A stretch of DNA of 64,000 nucleotides from HKCCE3408 sp039191215 (GTDB lineage Bacteria > Pseudomonadota > Alphaproteobacteria > Rhodobacterales > Rhodobacteraceae): assembly GCA_039191215.1 (NCBI GenBank), contig JBCCXT010000010.1, positions 21,998 to 85,997 of the forward strand. Reading direction: 5' to 3'. The number at the start of each line of letters is the position of its first letter. The first letter of the stretch is position 1. The notes below the pieces were generated by a model that was given only the letters and a program-made list of their open reading frames with translations, made no database searches and was not told the origin of the DNA. This document shows positions 24,880-34,134 of this stretch, in pieces. The position numbers were made by a program, and so were the translations under genes.

Positions 24880-24907
24880 CGCAACAAGGTAGCCAGGGAG
24901 GGCGGCC

Positions 24908-26137
24908 ATGCGCCGGGTGGTGATAACAGGTCTCGGGATCGTCTCGCCCATCGGCAACGATGCGGCGTCCGTCACGGCGAGCCTGCGGGCTGGCACAAGC
25001 GGCATAGAAGCGGTGCCCGAGATGTCTGAGCACGGCTTTCGCAGCCAAGTTGCCGGGACCATCGATATCGATCCATCGGCGCAGATCGACAAGCGCGCGC
25101 TGCGCTTTATGGGCCCCGGCGCGGCTTATGCGCATATTGCTATGGGCCAGGCCATTGCCGATGCCGGTCTGGATCCGGCGGATGTGTCGCATGCGCGGAC
25201 CGGGCTGATCGCGGGCTCGGGCGGGCCGTCGACCAGCGCGATGTTTGCCGCCCATCAAAGTGTGCTGAAGACTCAGGCGACAAAGCGAATTGGCCCTTTT
25301 GCGGTGCCAAAGTGTATGTCTTCGACCATCTCGGCCAATCTTTCCACTGCCTACAAGATCAAGGGCATCAACTATTCGATCACCTCGGCCTGCTCGACCA
25401 GCCTGCATTGCATCGGTTCAGCGGCGGAGCAGATCCAATTCGGCAAACAGGACATTATGTTTGCTGGTGGCGCGGAGGAGCTGGATTGGACCTTGTCGTG
25501 CCTCTTTGACGCGATGGGGGCGATGAGCTCGAAATATAACGACACACCATCGCGCGCCAGCCGGGCCTTTGATGCTGACCGCGACGGCTTTGTGATCGCC
25601 GGCGGCGGCGGGATTGTCGTGCTTGAAGAGCTTGAGCATGCCCGCGCCCGCGGTGCCAAAATCTATGCCGAAGTGACAGGTTTTGCCGCCACCTCAGACG
25701 GCCACGACATGGTGGCGCCGTCCGGCGAAGGTGCCGAACGTGCGATGCGCCTGGCCCTGGCCACACTGCCCGAGGACCGCAAAGTGGGCTATATCAACGC
25801 CCATGGCACCTCAACCGGCGCGGGCGATCTGCCCGAGATCATGGCCGTCAGGCGCGCCTTTGGAAACGGCCCGCAACCCCCTGTTTCATCGACAAAATCT
25901 ATGACGGGGCATGCCCAGGGGGCGGCCGGTGCGCTAGAAGCGATCTTCTGCCTTTTGATGTTGGAGCACGACTTCATCGCGCCCTCGATCAATATCGAAA
26001 CGCTGGACCTCGAGATCGAGCCACACGAAATTGCCAGCACGCTTGTCGAGGCGGCTGGGCTGGATACGGTTATGACAAATTCCTTCGGGTTTGGCGGCAC
26101 CAACGGCGCCATGCTGATGTCGAGATTTCAGGGATAA
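24908..26137 (+). CDS. fabB: 3-oxoacyl-ACP synthase I
   Basis: Elongates cis-3-decenoyl-ACP made by FabA, committing chains to unsaturated fatty acids. 409 residues. The triad is Cys162 (SACSTSLHCIG), His299 (NAHGTSTG) and His335 (MTGHAQGAAGALEA), and NSFGFGGTNGAML closes the protein. An AGGGAGGG-like site precedes the ATG. It lies 28 bp after fabA and 7 bp before fabI, so the three form one operon. Linkage to fabA distinguishes it from FabF at 3122-4384. Confidence 0.96.
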   Translation: MRRVVITGLGIVSPIGNDAASVTASLRAGTSGIEAVPEMSEHGFRSQVAGTIDIDPSAQIDKRALRFMGPGAAYAHIAMGQAIADAGLDPADVSHARTGLIAGSGGPSTSAMFAAHQSVLKTQATKRIGPFAVPKCMSSTISANLSTAYKIKGINYSITSACSTSLHCIGSAAEQIQFGKQDIMFAGGAEELDWTLSCLFDAMGAMSSKYNDTPSRASRAFDADRDGFVIAGGGGIVVLEELEHARARGAKIYAEVTGFAATSDGHDMVAPSGEGAERAMRLALATLPEDRKVGYINAHGTSTGAGDLPEIMAVRRAFGNGPQPPVSSTKSMTGHAQGAAGALEAIFCLLMLEHDFIAPSINIETLDLEIEPHEIASTLVEAAGLDTVMTNSFGFGGTNGAMLMSRFQG

Positions 26138-26144
26138 GGTTACG

Positions 26145-26933
26145 ATGGCCGAGCTGATGCGGGGAAAGCGCGGGCTGATCATGGGTGTGGCCAATGACCG
26201 CTCGATCGCCTGGGGAATTGCCAAAGCGTTGCACACCGAAGGCGCTGAACTGGCCTTTTCGTATCAGGGCGACGCCTTTGGCAAACGGGTTGAACCGCTG
26301 GCCGCGTCTTTGGGCTCTGATCTGCTGGTCGATGTCGATGTGACCGATGATGCCTCTTTGGATGCCTGTTTCGCCCGCCTTGCCGATCACTGGGGAACGA
26401 TCGATTTTGTCGTCCATGCGATTGCCTATTCCGACAAACACGAACTGACCGGGCGCTTCATCGACACGAGCCGGGAAAATTTCCGCAACTCCCTGACAAT
26501 ATCATGCTTTTCGCTGATCGATGTGGCCAAGCGCGCCAGCGCCTTGATGCCGGAAGGTGGCACGATCCTGACGCTAACCTATCAGGGCTCAAACCGGGTG
26601 ACGCCATACTACAACGTGATGGGTGTGGCCAAAGCGGCGCTCGAATCGGCGGTACGCTACCTGGCAAATGATCTGGGCCCCGACGGTATCCGGGTCAACG
26701 CGATCAGCCCGGGCCCAATGAAGACGCTGGCTGGCGCCGCCATCGGCGGCGCGCGTAAGACATTCAAAACCACCGAGGCAAATGCGCCGCTGCGGGCCAA
26801 TGCCACGCTTGAGGCCGTCGGTGGCACGGCTGTGTACCTGGCATCCGATTACGGCGCGAGCACAACCGGTGAGACGGTGATTGTGGATGGCGGGTTTCAC
26901 GTCTTAGGCATGCCGCAGCCCGACAACCTTTGA
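26145..26933 (+). CDS. fabI: Enoyl-ACP reductase (NADH)
   Basis: Final reduction of the elongation cycle and the target of triclosan-type inhibitors. 262 residues. FabI-specific features: GVANDRSIAWGIAK near the start, and the catalytic Tyr156 and Lys163 in YYNVMGVAK, with the same numbering as E. coli. Also 'DGIRVNAISPGPMKTLAG' and the NGEMIYVDGG-like ending 'TVIVDGGFHVLGM'. Third gene of the fabA-fabB-fabI operon. Confidence 0.96.
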   Translation: MAELMRGKRGLIMGVANDRSIAWGIAKALHTEGAELAFSYQGDAFGKRVEPLAASLGSDLLVDVDVTDDASLDACFARLADHWGTIDFVVHAIAYSDKHELTGRFIDTSRENFRNSLTISCFSLIDVAKRASALMPEGGTILTLTYQGSNRVTPYYNVMGVAKAALESAVRYLANDLGPDGIRVNAISPGPMKTLAGAAIGGARKTFKTTEANAPLRANATLEAVGGTAVYLASDYGASTTGETVIVDGGFHVLGMPQPDNL

Positions 26934-27057
26934 AGCGCCTTTACATAACGCCCAAGCGCTGTTGCAAAATTTCGACCATTTGGCCAAAAGTTAACGTTGC
27001 TTCGGCCCGGCTCGCCGTGTCACCCTTACTTTGGGGCAACCAGATGGGGGAATGCGG

Positions 27058-27738
27058 ATGTCCAATATCGGTGCATGCGTCTTTGACGCCTATGGAACGC
27101 TGTTTGATGTGAACGCCGCCGCACGCGAGGTGGCCGAACAACCCGGTCGGGAAACTTTTGCGCTTGTGTGGCAACAGGTTGCCATAGATTGGCGTACCAA
27201 AACACTACAATACACTTGGCTGCGCACGATCACGGGCGACTATGTTGATTTCTGGCAAATCACCCAGGACGCGCTTGATTGGGCGCTGGCCGCCTCCGAT
27301 CAGGCCGATCCAGAATTACGAGAGCTGCTTTTGGGCCTGTTCTGGTCGCTCAAGTCTTATCCCGATGTGCCGCATGTGTTGGCTGAGCTGCAAAGGCGGG
27401 GCATTCCGGCGGCGATTCTATCGAACGGCACACCGGAGATGATCGAAGCCGCGGTCGAAAGCGCCGGCGTTGCCAGCCTTCTTAGTGCCATGCTTACCGT
27501 CGATCCGCTGGCGCGCTACAAGCCGTCGCGCGAAGTCTATGATCTGGTAACGCATGAATTTGACCTGCCCCCGGGCGATGTGCTTTTTGTATCGTCGAAT
27601 GGCTGGGATGTGGCCGGGGCGGCGCGCTACGGGTTCCGCACATTGTGGGTCAATCGCGTCGGAGAGCCGGTAGATCGGCTCACGGGCCAACCCGACCGCA
27701 TTGCAGCTGATCTTACCGCGGTGCCGGAGATGCTATGA
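27058..27738 (+). CDS. Haloacid dehalogenase, type II (L-2-haloacid dehalogenase-like)
   Basis: 226 residues from the ATG at 27058 with GGGGGA upstream; an ATG two codons earlier is also possible. HAD motif I with nucleophile Asp10 (FDAYGTLFDV), motif II 'ILSNGTPEM', Lys in 'LARYKPSREVYD', and motif III 'LFVSSNGWDVAGAARYGF'. This pattern, with a helical cap, is that of L-2-haloacid dehalogenases, which hydrolyse 2-haloacids to hydroxyacids. The true substrate is unknown. It overlaps the next gene by 4 bp, and a third overlapping gene follows. Confidence 0.88.
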   Translation: MSNIGACVFDAYGTLFDVNAAAREVAEQPGRETFALVWQQVAIDWRTKTLQYTWLRTITGDYVDFWQITQDALDWALAASDQADPELRELLLGLFWSLKSYPDVPHVLAELQRRGIPAAILSNGTPEMIEAAVESAGVASLLSAMLTVDPLARYKPSREVYDLVTHEFDLPPGDVLFVSSNGWDVAGAARYGFRTLWVNRVGEPVDRLTGQPDRIAADLTAVPEML

Positions 27739-28565
27739 ACTATGCCACCGCGCCTGACGGCGTGCGTTTGGCCTACGCTGATGAAGGCGCGGGCCCGGCT
27801 GTCTTGTGCCTACCGGGGCTCAGCCGGAACATGGATGACTTCTTGCCCTTCTTGCATGGATTTCGTGATCGGGCGCGGATCATCCGGATGGATTTTCGCG
27901 GCCGCGGCGGGTCTGATTGGGCCCCGCCCGAAACTTATTCGATCCCACACGAAGCGGGTGATGTCGTGGCACTCTTGGACCATTTGGGGTTGGAGAGAGC
28001 CGCCATTTTGGGCACCTCGCGCGGCGGGTTGGTCGCGATGCTGTTGGCGGCAACAGTCAAGGCGCGTCTCAGCGGGGTGTGCTTGAACGATGTCGGGCCG
28101 GTCATCTCGCCTGAGGGATTGGACAATATCATGGGATATTTGGGCCGCGCCCCGGGCTACAAAACTTATGCCGAGGCAGAAGCGGCGATGCCCGCGGCGC
28201 ATCCGGGATTTCACGACGTTCCGGTGGCAAACTGGGCGGCCCATGTCCGCGCGCTTTGGCGGGAGGGCCCAGATGGCCTGGAATTGCGATACGACGCAAA
28301 ACTGCGCGATGCAATTGCGCCGGCCTTTGATACAACCAAGCCCGCGCCCGACATCTGGCCCTGGTTCGATGCGCTGAGCGGTCTACCCTTGGCATTGATC
28401 CGAGGCGCGGCGTCGAACATCCTATCGGCAGAGACCGCGTCCCAGATGCGGCAACGCCGGCCCGATATGGGTTTTGCTGAATTGAGTGACCGCGGCCATG
28501 TGCCCTTTCTTGACGAACCGGCGGCCATGGCCGTGCTTGATACCTGGATCGAGGCCCTGCCATGA
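27735..28565 (+). CDS. Alpha/beta hydrolase
   Basis: 276 residues. Nucleophile Ser95 in GTSRGGL, oxyanion 'LCLPGLSRNMDDF', 'RMDFRGRGGSDWAPP' and a C-terminal His in DRGHVPFLDEP; the acidic residue is expected near 'LIRGAASNIL', though that segment lacks the usual Asp. Substrate unknown. It is translationally coupled (4-bp overlaps) to a haloacid dehalogenase upstream and a dehydratase downstream, suggesting a small catabolic operon. Confidence 0.88.
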   Translation: MNYATAPDGVRLAYADEGAGPAVLCLPGLSRNMDDFLPFLHGFRDRARIIRMDFRGRGGSDWAPPETYSIPHEAGDVVALLDHLGLERAAILGTSRGGLVAMLLAATVKARLSGVCLNDVGPVISPEGLDNIMGYLGRAPGYKTYAEAEAAMPAAHPGFHDVPVANWAAHVRALWREGPDGLELRYDAKLRDAIAPAFDTTKPAPDIWPWFDALSGLPLALIRGAASNILSAETASQMRQRRPDMGFAELSDRGHVPFLDEPAAMAVLDTWIEALP

Positions 28566-29518
28566 CCGATATCGCCATGATCGAAGCCGCCGCCGATCGC
28601 GCAAAAGGGGTGGTGCGCCGCACGCCGCTGTTGAATTCGCCGTTTCTAGATGAGATTGCCGGGCGCCGGGTTTTGGTAAAGGCCGAATGCCTGCAACATA
28701 CCGGGTCGTTTAAGTTCCGGGGCGGCTGGGCAGCGCTGACCGCCTTGCCGCCGGATGTGCGCGCACGCGGTGTCATCGCCTATTCCTCGGGCAACCACGC
28801 CCAGGGTGTGGCGGCGGCGGCACGTGCGATGGACGTGCCCGCGGTGATCGTGATGCCCAAGGATGCGCCTGATCTAAAGATCAGCAATACCAAGGCGCTC
28901 GGCGCCGAAGTTGTCACTTATGATCGGGCCGCGCGGGAAAGCCGCGAAGCGATCGGCGCCGAGATTGCCGAGGCACGCGGCCTGTCGCTCATCAAGCCCT
29001 ATGATCATCCGCCTGTTGTTGCCGGGCAGGGCACAACCGGCCTCGAGATCGCCGAGCAGGCGGATACCGAACAGGCCGATGTGCTGGTCTGTTGCGGCGG
29101 CGGCGGTCTGACGGCTGGCATCGCGCTGGCTTTGGAGGAGCGCGCCCCGGCGATGCGTGTCCGCCCGGTCGAGCCGGAAGGGTTCGATGACACGGCCCGA
29201 TCGCTTGAGCTGGGTGAGCGGGCGGAAAATTCTGGACCGGAATCAGGTTTTTGCGATGCGATCCTCACGCGAATGCCAGGTGAGATTACCTTCCCGATCC
29301 TCAACCGCCTATGCGGACCTGGCATCGTTGTCAGCGATGCTGAGGTGCGCAATGCGATCCGCGAAGCCTTCGTCCGGCTGAAACTTGTAATCGAGCCCGG
29401 CGGCGCGGTCGCGCTGGCCGCAGCACTATATCACGGTGCGGCGTTGGAGGGGGATACGGTCATCGCCACGGCCTCGGGCGGCAATGTCGATCCAGCGCTT
29501 TTTGCCAGCCTGCTTTAG
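28562..29518 (+). CDS. PLP-dependent threonine/serine dehydratase-like enzyme
   Basis: 318 residues, fold type II. The PLP Lys51 lies in HTGSFKFRGG; 'YSSGNHAQGVAAAARAM' and the glycine loop CCGGGGLTAG bind the cofactor phosphate. It has no C-terminal ACT domain, so it resembles catabolic threonine ammonia-lyase, serine racemase or EutB-type dehydratase rather than biosynthetic IlvA. It is the last gene of the three-gene overlapping set starting with the dehalogenase; the MFS gene converges from the other side. Confidence 0.88.
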   Translation: MTDIAMIEAAADRAKGVVRRTPLLNSPFLDEIAGRRVLVKAECLQHTGSFKFRGGWAALTALPPDVRARGVIAYSSGNHAQGVAAAARAMDVPAVIVMPKDAPDLKISNTKALGAEVVTYDRAARESREAIGAEIAEARGLSLIKPYDHPPVVAGQGTTGLEIAEQADTEQADVLVCCGGGGLTAGIALALEERAPAMRVRPVEPEGFDDTARSLELGERAENSGPESGFCDAILTRMPGEITFPILNRLCGPGIVVSDAEVRNAIREAFVRLKLVIEPGGAVALAAALYHGAALEGDTVIATASGGNVDPALFASLL

Positions 29519-29557
29519 CCAAGCGCGGCGGTCCATGCGCTTGCACTGCATCGCGGT

Positions 29558-30760
29558 CTAACGCGGCACAACGGGACGCGCGGCCAGGATTGCAAATCCG
29601 ATCGCCATCAGCACCGCAGCAAGCAGGAAGGGCGCACCTGGCAGCACAAAATCACCGCGCGTCGCCATAAAAAACGTCTGCGTCATGACAACCGGCGACA
29701 GGATCATCGCAATGGCGCTGAGCGAGCCCAAAAGGCCCTGCACTTCGCCCTGTTGGTCGTCGGAGGCCTGGCGGCTGAGAAGGGCGGTGATTGCCGGATC
29801 AACCATGGAGCCCATCGCCGAGATCGGGATCAAGGCCCAAATCATCCAGGCCTGGCCGATCAGCCCATAGGCGATCAGACAGACCACGTTCAGCGCCATG
29901 CCCCAATAGCAGACCCTGTCTTCGCCCAGCCAGCGCAGGATCGGCCGGATTAAACCGCCCTGCACGACGGCCATCGAGACCCCGTAAACGGCCAGCGATG
30001 TGCCGACAACGCCGGTCGACCAACCAAAGGCGGCCACCGTGAAATAGGCCCAAATCGCGGGATAGACGTAGTTGGCAATGTCATAGAGCAGGATTACCGG
30101 CAAAAGCCGCCGCGCGCCGGGCAGTTTGCCGACATGTTGCAGCGCGCCGACGGGATTTGCGCGGGCGATGTCAAAGGCGCGGCGCTTCTCGGGCGGCAAG
30201 CTCTCACGCAGCACGAAACAGGCCGCCGCGAGGTTCAGGCTGGCCAGAACGGCCGCCGCGACAAAGGGTGCGCGCGGTCCGATCTCACCCAAAAGGCCGC
30301 CGACAACCGGGCCTAAGACAAATCCGACGCCAAACGCTGCCGATACGAGGCCGAAATTCTGCGCCCGTCTTTCAGGCTCTGACAGGTCGGCGATATAGGC
30401 AGTGGCGGTGGAAAAGGTCGCGGCGGCGAGACCGGCGATGATGCGGCCCAAAAGCAGCAGCCAGATCGATTGCGCCAGCGCCATCACAACATAGTCGATC
30501 GCTAAAACCGCGAGGGATATCAGAATGATCGGCCGTCTTCCAAACCTGTCCGAGAGGCTGCCGACCAGCGGTGAAAAACAAAACTGCATGACCGCAAATG
30601 TCGCGGTCAAGACACCGCCCCAGGCGGCAGCGGCCGATAGGTCAATGTTGCGCACATCGCTGATCAGCGCCGGCATGACCGGCAGGATGAGCCCGATCCC
30701 CATCGCATCGATAACAAGCGTGCCCAAAATCGTCAGGATTGGCAGATTTATGTTTTTCAT
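29558..30760 (-). CDS. MFS exporter, TCR/Tet family
   Basis: 400 residues with 12 predicted transmembrane helices. It begins MKNINLPILTILGTLVIDAMGIGLILPVMP, shortened here, a hallmark of Tet-type drug/H+ antiporters, with the loop 2-3 motif 'GSLSDRFGRRPIILISL'. Substrate cannot be named; closeness to TetA does not prove tetracycline efflux. It lies 55 bp downstream of pcaD on the same strand and may be co-transcribed with it. Confidence 0.9.
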   Translation of the reverse strand: MKNINLPILTILGTLVIDAMGIGLILPVMPALISDVRNIDLSAAAAWGGVLTATFAVMQFCFSPLVGSLSDRFGRRPIILISLAVLAIDYVVMALAQSIWLLLLGRIIAGLAAATFSTATAYIADLSEPERRAQNFGLVSAAFGVGFVLGPVVGGLLGEIGPRAPFVAAAVLASLNLAAACFVLRESLPPEKRRAFDIARANPVGALQHVGKLPGARRLLPVILLYDIANYVYPAIWAYFTVAAFGWSTGVVGTSLAVYGVSMAVVQGGLIRPILRWLGEDRVCYWGMALNVVCLIAYGLIGQAWMIWALIPISAMGSMVDPAITALLSRQASDDQQGEVQGLLGSLSAIAMILSPVVMTQTFFMATRGDFVLPGAPFLLAAVLMAIGFAILAARPVVPR

Positions 30761-30815
30761 TTACCAAGCCTTTGCATGAAGGTCGCCGGGCAAGGCCTTG
30801 GTGCGGCTGCGCGTT

Positions 30816-31604
30816 TCATGCCAAATGCCCAATCTGCCGCAGAAATTCGGTTAACAATTGGGCGGTTTCTTCTGGCGCATCAATGGGCGGCAAATGGCCC
30901 GAGCCGCGCAATAATTCAAACCGTGCGCCGGGGATCAGATCGGCCATTTCGCGCACCATATCCGGCGGGGTCGAGCCGTCATGCGCACCGGCAATGACCA
31001 GGGCGGGCAGGCGCAGCGCGGCGGTGGTGGAGTAGAAATCCGCGCCCGCAATGGCCGCCGCGCATCCCGAAAAGCCCGCATCATCTGTCGCGCTAAGCCG
31101 CGCCCGCCAAGGTGTGACATCTGCCGCGGCGCGGTAGCTTTTCGAAAACCAGCGCTCTATTGTGGCCTCGGCCAGGGCGGCGGTGCCCTGGGCCTCGACC
31201 ATGGCGATCCGATCCGCCCAGACCTCGCGCGTTGCGATTTTTGTCGCCGTGTTCGACAGAACAATGCCGCGGACCAGATCGAGCCGTTTGGCCGCCAGGC
31301 CTTGTGCGATCATGCCCCCCAATGAGATCCCGACAACAACCGCCTCGCGCAGGCCAAGCGCCTGCATGACCTGTTCGACATCGCCGACTAGCCCACCCAT
31401 CGGGTAAGGCGCAGCCGGCACATCGGACTTTCCGTGGCCGCGCAGATCAAGCCGGACGGCGCGCAGCCCGTCAGGCAAGCGCGAGACGACCCCATCCCAC
31501 AGGTGCAAATCGAGCCCGAGCGCATGCAGAAACACAACCGGCGCGCCGCTGCCCCGATCTTCGACATTAAGCCGGATGTCTTTGTGGACGGAAATAAGCG
31601 GCAT
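30816..31604 (-). CDS. pcaD: 3-oxoadipate enol-lactonase
   Basis: Hydrolyses 3-oxoadipate enol-lactone in the beta-ketoadipate pathway for aromatic compounds. 262 residues from the ATG at 31604; the longer frame upstream is intergenic. Alpha/beta hydrolase triad: Ser94 in GISLGGM, Asp in AGAHDGSTPP, His in GSGHLPP; 'HALGLDLHLWDGV' is typical of PcaD. No other pca genes are nearby, so a related hydrolase role is possible. It is divergent from the alcohol dehydrogenase gene. Confidence 0.8.
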   Translation of the reverse strand: MPLISVHKDIRLNVEDRGSGAPVVFLHALGLDLHLWDGVVSRLPDGLRAVRLDLRGHGKSDVPAAPYPMGGLVGDVEQVMQALGLREAVVVGISLGGMIAQGLAAKRLDLVRGIVLSNTATKIATREVWADRIAMVEAQGTAALAEATIERWFSKSYRAAADVTPWRARLSATDDAGFSGCAAAIAGADFYSTTAALRLPALVIAGAHDGSTPPDMVREMADLIPGARFELLRGSGHLPPIDAPEETAQLLTEFLRQIGHLA

Positions 31605-31735
31605 GTTGCCTTCTGTCCTGGATCGCGCGGGGCCGCAAGGGAAGTCGCGTATGGCTGAAAGGCGCCGCGGATGGACCAGCATGGCGGGTTTTCCAGCGCC
31701 ATCGTCCGTTGGGCCAATTCACGACCGGAGCCGCC

Positions 31736-32821
31736 ATGACGACTTCAATCACCGCCGCTGTGGCGACCGAGTTCAACCAGCCATTGACGATGGAAACATT
31801 GAATTTGCGCAAGCCGGGCCCGGGCGAGATACAGGTGCGGATGCAGGCGGTGGCGATCTGCCATTCCGACATCACCTATCTTGACGGCGGCTGGGGGGGC
31901 GACCTGCCGGCTGTGTATGGCCATGAGGCTGCCGGGGTGGTCGAGGCCGTGGGCCCTGGCGTCACACGGGTTGAGGTCGGTCAGCGCGCGATTGTGACCT
32001 TGATCAAATCCTGCGGCACCTGCCCGACCTGTCATACCGGGCGCCCGGTCTATTGCGCCAATTGGACCCCGGCGGAGCCGGTGCTGAGCCGCGCGGACGG
32101 CACACCCGTCCTGCAAGGCCTAAAGACCGGCGCATTTGCCGAACGCGTTGTCGTCGATCAAAGCCAGGCCGTGCCAATTGCCGACACCCTCAGCGCGGAT
32201 ATCGCCTGCCTTCTGGCCTGTGGCGTGCCCACCGGATTTGGTGCAGCGGTTAACACCGCGCGGGTGCGGCCGGGTGACAACGTGGTGGTGATCGGTGCCG
32301 GCGGGGTGGGGTTGAACGCGGTCCAGGGCGCGCGCATTGCCGGGGCCGCGCGAATTGTGGCGGTGGATCTCTCGCAAGAGAAGTTGAATGACGCCAAGGA
32401 ATTTGGCGCAACCGACGGCGTTTTGGCCAGCGAAGCCAAACCGTGGCGCGCCGCACAGGCCGCGATGCGCGGCCAGATGGCCGACCATGTCTTTGTCACT
32501 GTCGGCGCGATACCGGCCTATCAAACAGCGACGCGCTATCTTGCCGCCGGTGGCACGGCCTATGCGGTGGGCATGCCACATTCGGGGCAAACGGCCGAGT
32601 ACGAGCCGGTCATGCTGGGCTATACCGGCCAGGCTTTGCGCGGTAGTTTGATGGGCGAAGTTGTGTTGACGCGGGACATTCCCTACATGATCGACCTCTA
32701 CGAACAAGGCCGCCTGAAGCTTGATGAGCTTGTGACCGGCCGCTGGAAGCTAAGCCAGATCAATGAGGCGATGGACGACACGCGTGCGGGCAAAGCGCGG
32801 CGCAATGTGATCGTCTTCTGA
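31736..32821 (+). CDS. Zinc-dependent alcohol dehydrogenase
   Basis: 361 residues from the ATG at 31736. Catalytic zinc ligands Cys42 (AICHSD) and His63-Glu64 (GHEAAG); structural zinc cysteines 93, 96, 99 and 107 (CGTCPTCHTGRPVYC). NAD-binding GAGGVGLNAVQGA. It is closest to class III-type (Zn) dehydrogenases. The stop overlaps the start of the enolase-superfamily gene by one base, so the two act together, probably in oxidation of a sugar- or polyol-derived compound. Confidence 0.92.
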   Translation: MTTSITAAVATEFNQPLTMETLNLRKPGPGEIQVRMQAVAICHSDITYLDGGWGGDLPAVYGHEAAGVVEAVGPGVTRVEVGQRAIVTLIKSCGTCPTCHTGRPVYCANWTPAEPVLSRADGTPVLQGLKTGAFAERVVVDQSQAVPIADTLSADIACLLACGVPTGFGAAVNTARVRPGDNVVVIGAGGVGLNAVQGARIAGAARIVAVDLSQEKLNDAKEFGATDGVLASEAKPWRAAQAAMRGQMADHVFVTVGAIPAYQTATRYLAAGGTAYAVGMPHSGQTAEYEPVMLGYTGQALRGSLMGEVVLTRDIPYMIDLYEQGRLKLDELVTGRWKLSQINEAMDDTRAGKARRNVIVF

Positions 32822-34044
32822 TGCGGCTCGACGGGCTGGAGATATTTGCCGTGGGCCCGCCGCCGCCCGGTTGGGGCGGGCGCTACTGGCTGATTGTGCG
32901 CCTGACAACCGAATGCGGGATCACCGGCCTGGGTGAGGTTTACGCCGCCGGTATTGGCCCCGAGGCGATGCGCGCTGTGATCGCGGATGTCTTTGGCCGC
33001 CATATGGCCGGTGAAAGCCCTGAAAACATTGAGCTTATGTTCCGTCGGGCCTATTCTTCCGGATTCACGCAGCGCCCCGACCCAACCGTGATAGGCGCGT
33101 TTTCGGGCCTGGAAATGGCCTGTTGGGACATCCTGGGCAAAGCGCGCGAGCGGCCAGTTTGGGCGCTTTTGGGCGGGCGCATGAATGATCGTCTGCGCGC
33201 CTATACCTACCTTTATCCGCTGGATCATCACTCTTTGCCTGATTTCTGGGTCGATGCTGAAATGGCCGCCGAAGCCGCATCGGCCCTCGTCGCGGAAGGA
33301 TGGACCGCCGTCAAATTCGATCCGGCCGGGCCTTACACGATCCGTGGCGGGCATATGCCCGCGCTGAGCGACATTGCCACTTCGGTCGCGTATTGCCGTG
33401 CGATCCGGGCGGCGGTGGGCACAAGCGCGGATTTGCTCTTTGGCACGCATGGCCAGTTTTCCACCGGCGGGGCTTTGCGCTTGGCCAAGGCGATCGAGCC
33501 CTATGATCCGCTTTGGTACGAAGAGCCCGTCCCGCCCGATAGCGTCGCGGCAATGGCCGCGGTGCAGTCTGGCACAAGCATCCCTGTGGCCAGCGGGGAG
33601 CGGCTGTGCACGCGGATGGAGTTTGCACCCCTTCTGGCCGCGGGCGCGATCCGTATCTGCCAGCCCGCACTCGGTCGTGTCGGCGGCATATGGGAGGGCA
33701 AAAAGCTCGCCGCCCTGGCCGAAAGCCACAACGCGCAGCTTGCACCGCATCTCTATGCAGGCCCCGTTGAATGGGCAGCAAATGTGCATCTGGGCATCGC
33801 CACGCCCAACCTTTTGATGGTTGAGGCAATCGAGACCCCGTTCCATGACGCGCTTGTCAGCGGCAGACCGCGCGTTGAGGCTGGCTTTGTCACAGCGCCT
33901 GAGGCGTCGGGTCTGGGCATTGAGCTGAACGACGATATTGTCGCGGCCCATCCCTATACCGGCGACAAACTGCATCTGCAGATGCAAGAGGCGCCGTGTG
34001 ATTATGTGCACGGTAATGCCTTTGGCGGCGGCAGCGCTGATTAG
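32821..34044 (+). CDS. Enolase-superfamily (mandelate racemase/muconate-lactonizing type) dehydratase or isomerase
   Basis: 407 residues. N-terminal capping domain ('GWGGRYWLIVRLTTECGITGLGE', shortened) and TIM-barrel domain with metal-site blocks: LLFGTHGQFSTGGAL, LWYEEPVPPDS and VASGERL, plus 'LAPHLYAGPVEWAANVHLG'. This resembles sugar-acid dehydratases such as galactonate dehydratase, but the first metal-ligand motif has Gly-Thr-His where an acid is common, so the substrate is open. Starts on the last base of the dehydrogenase stop codon. Confidence 0.88.
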   Translation: MRLDGLEIFAVGPPPPGWGGRYWLIVRLTTECGITGLGEVYAAGIGPEAMRAVIADVFGRHMAGESPENIELMFRRAYSSGFTQRPDPTVIGAFSGLEMACWDILGKARERPVWALLGGRMNDRLRAYTYLYPLDHHSLPDFWVDAEMAAEAASALVAEGWTAVKFDPAGPYTIRGGHMPALSDIATSVAYCRAIRAAVGTSADLLFGTHGQFSTGGALRLAKAIEPYDPLWYEEPVPPDSVAAMAAVQSGTSIPVASGERLCTRMEFAPLLAAGAIRICQPALGRVGGIWEGKKLAALAESHNAQLAPHLYAGPVEWAANVHLGIATPNLLMVEAIETPFHDALVSGRPRVEAGFVTAPEASGLGIELNDDIVAAHPYTGDKLHLQMQEAPCDYVHGNAFGGGSAD

Positions 34045-34134
34045 CATAAGGATTGAACCACCCATCGCCGTTTTCCGACCCAATTCCGAGGGCGCCAGAT
34101 TGGGTGCCGGTTTGGAAAAGAGGAAACGGGACCA

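Noticed and set aside
29519..29557. AAGCGC/GCGCTT repeat as a terminator between the dehydratase and the MFS gene
   Set aside because: Only 6 bp, interrupted by a 10-nt loop and without a T run.
32698..34083. 461-codon frame antisense to the enolase-family gene
   Set aside because: The plus-strand protein has clear family motifs; the antisense frame does not and crosses the stop of that gene.
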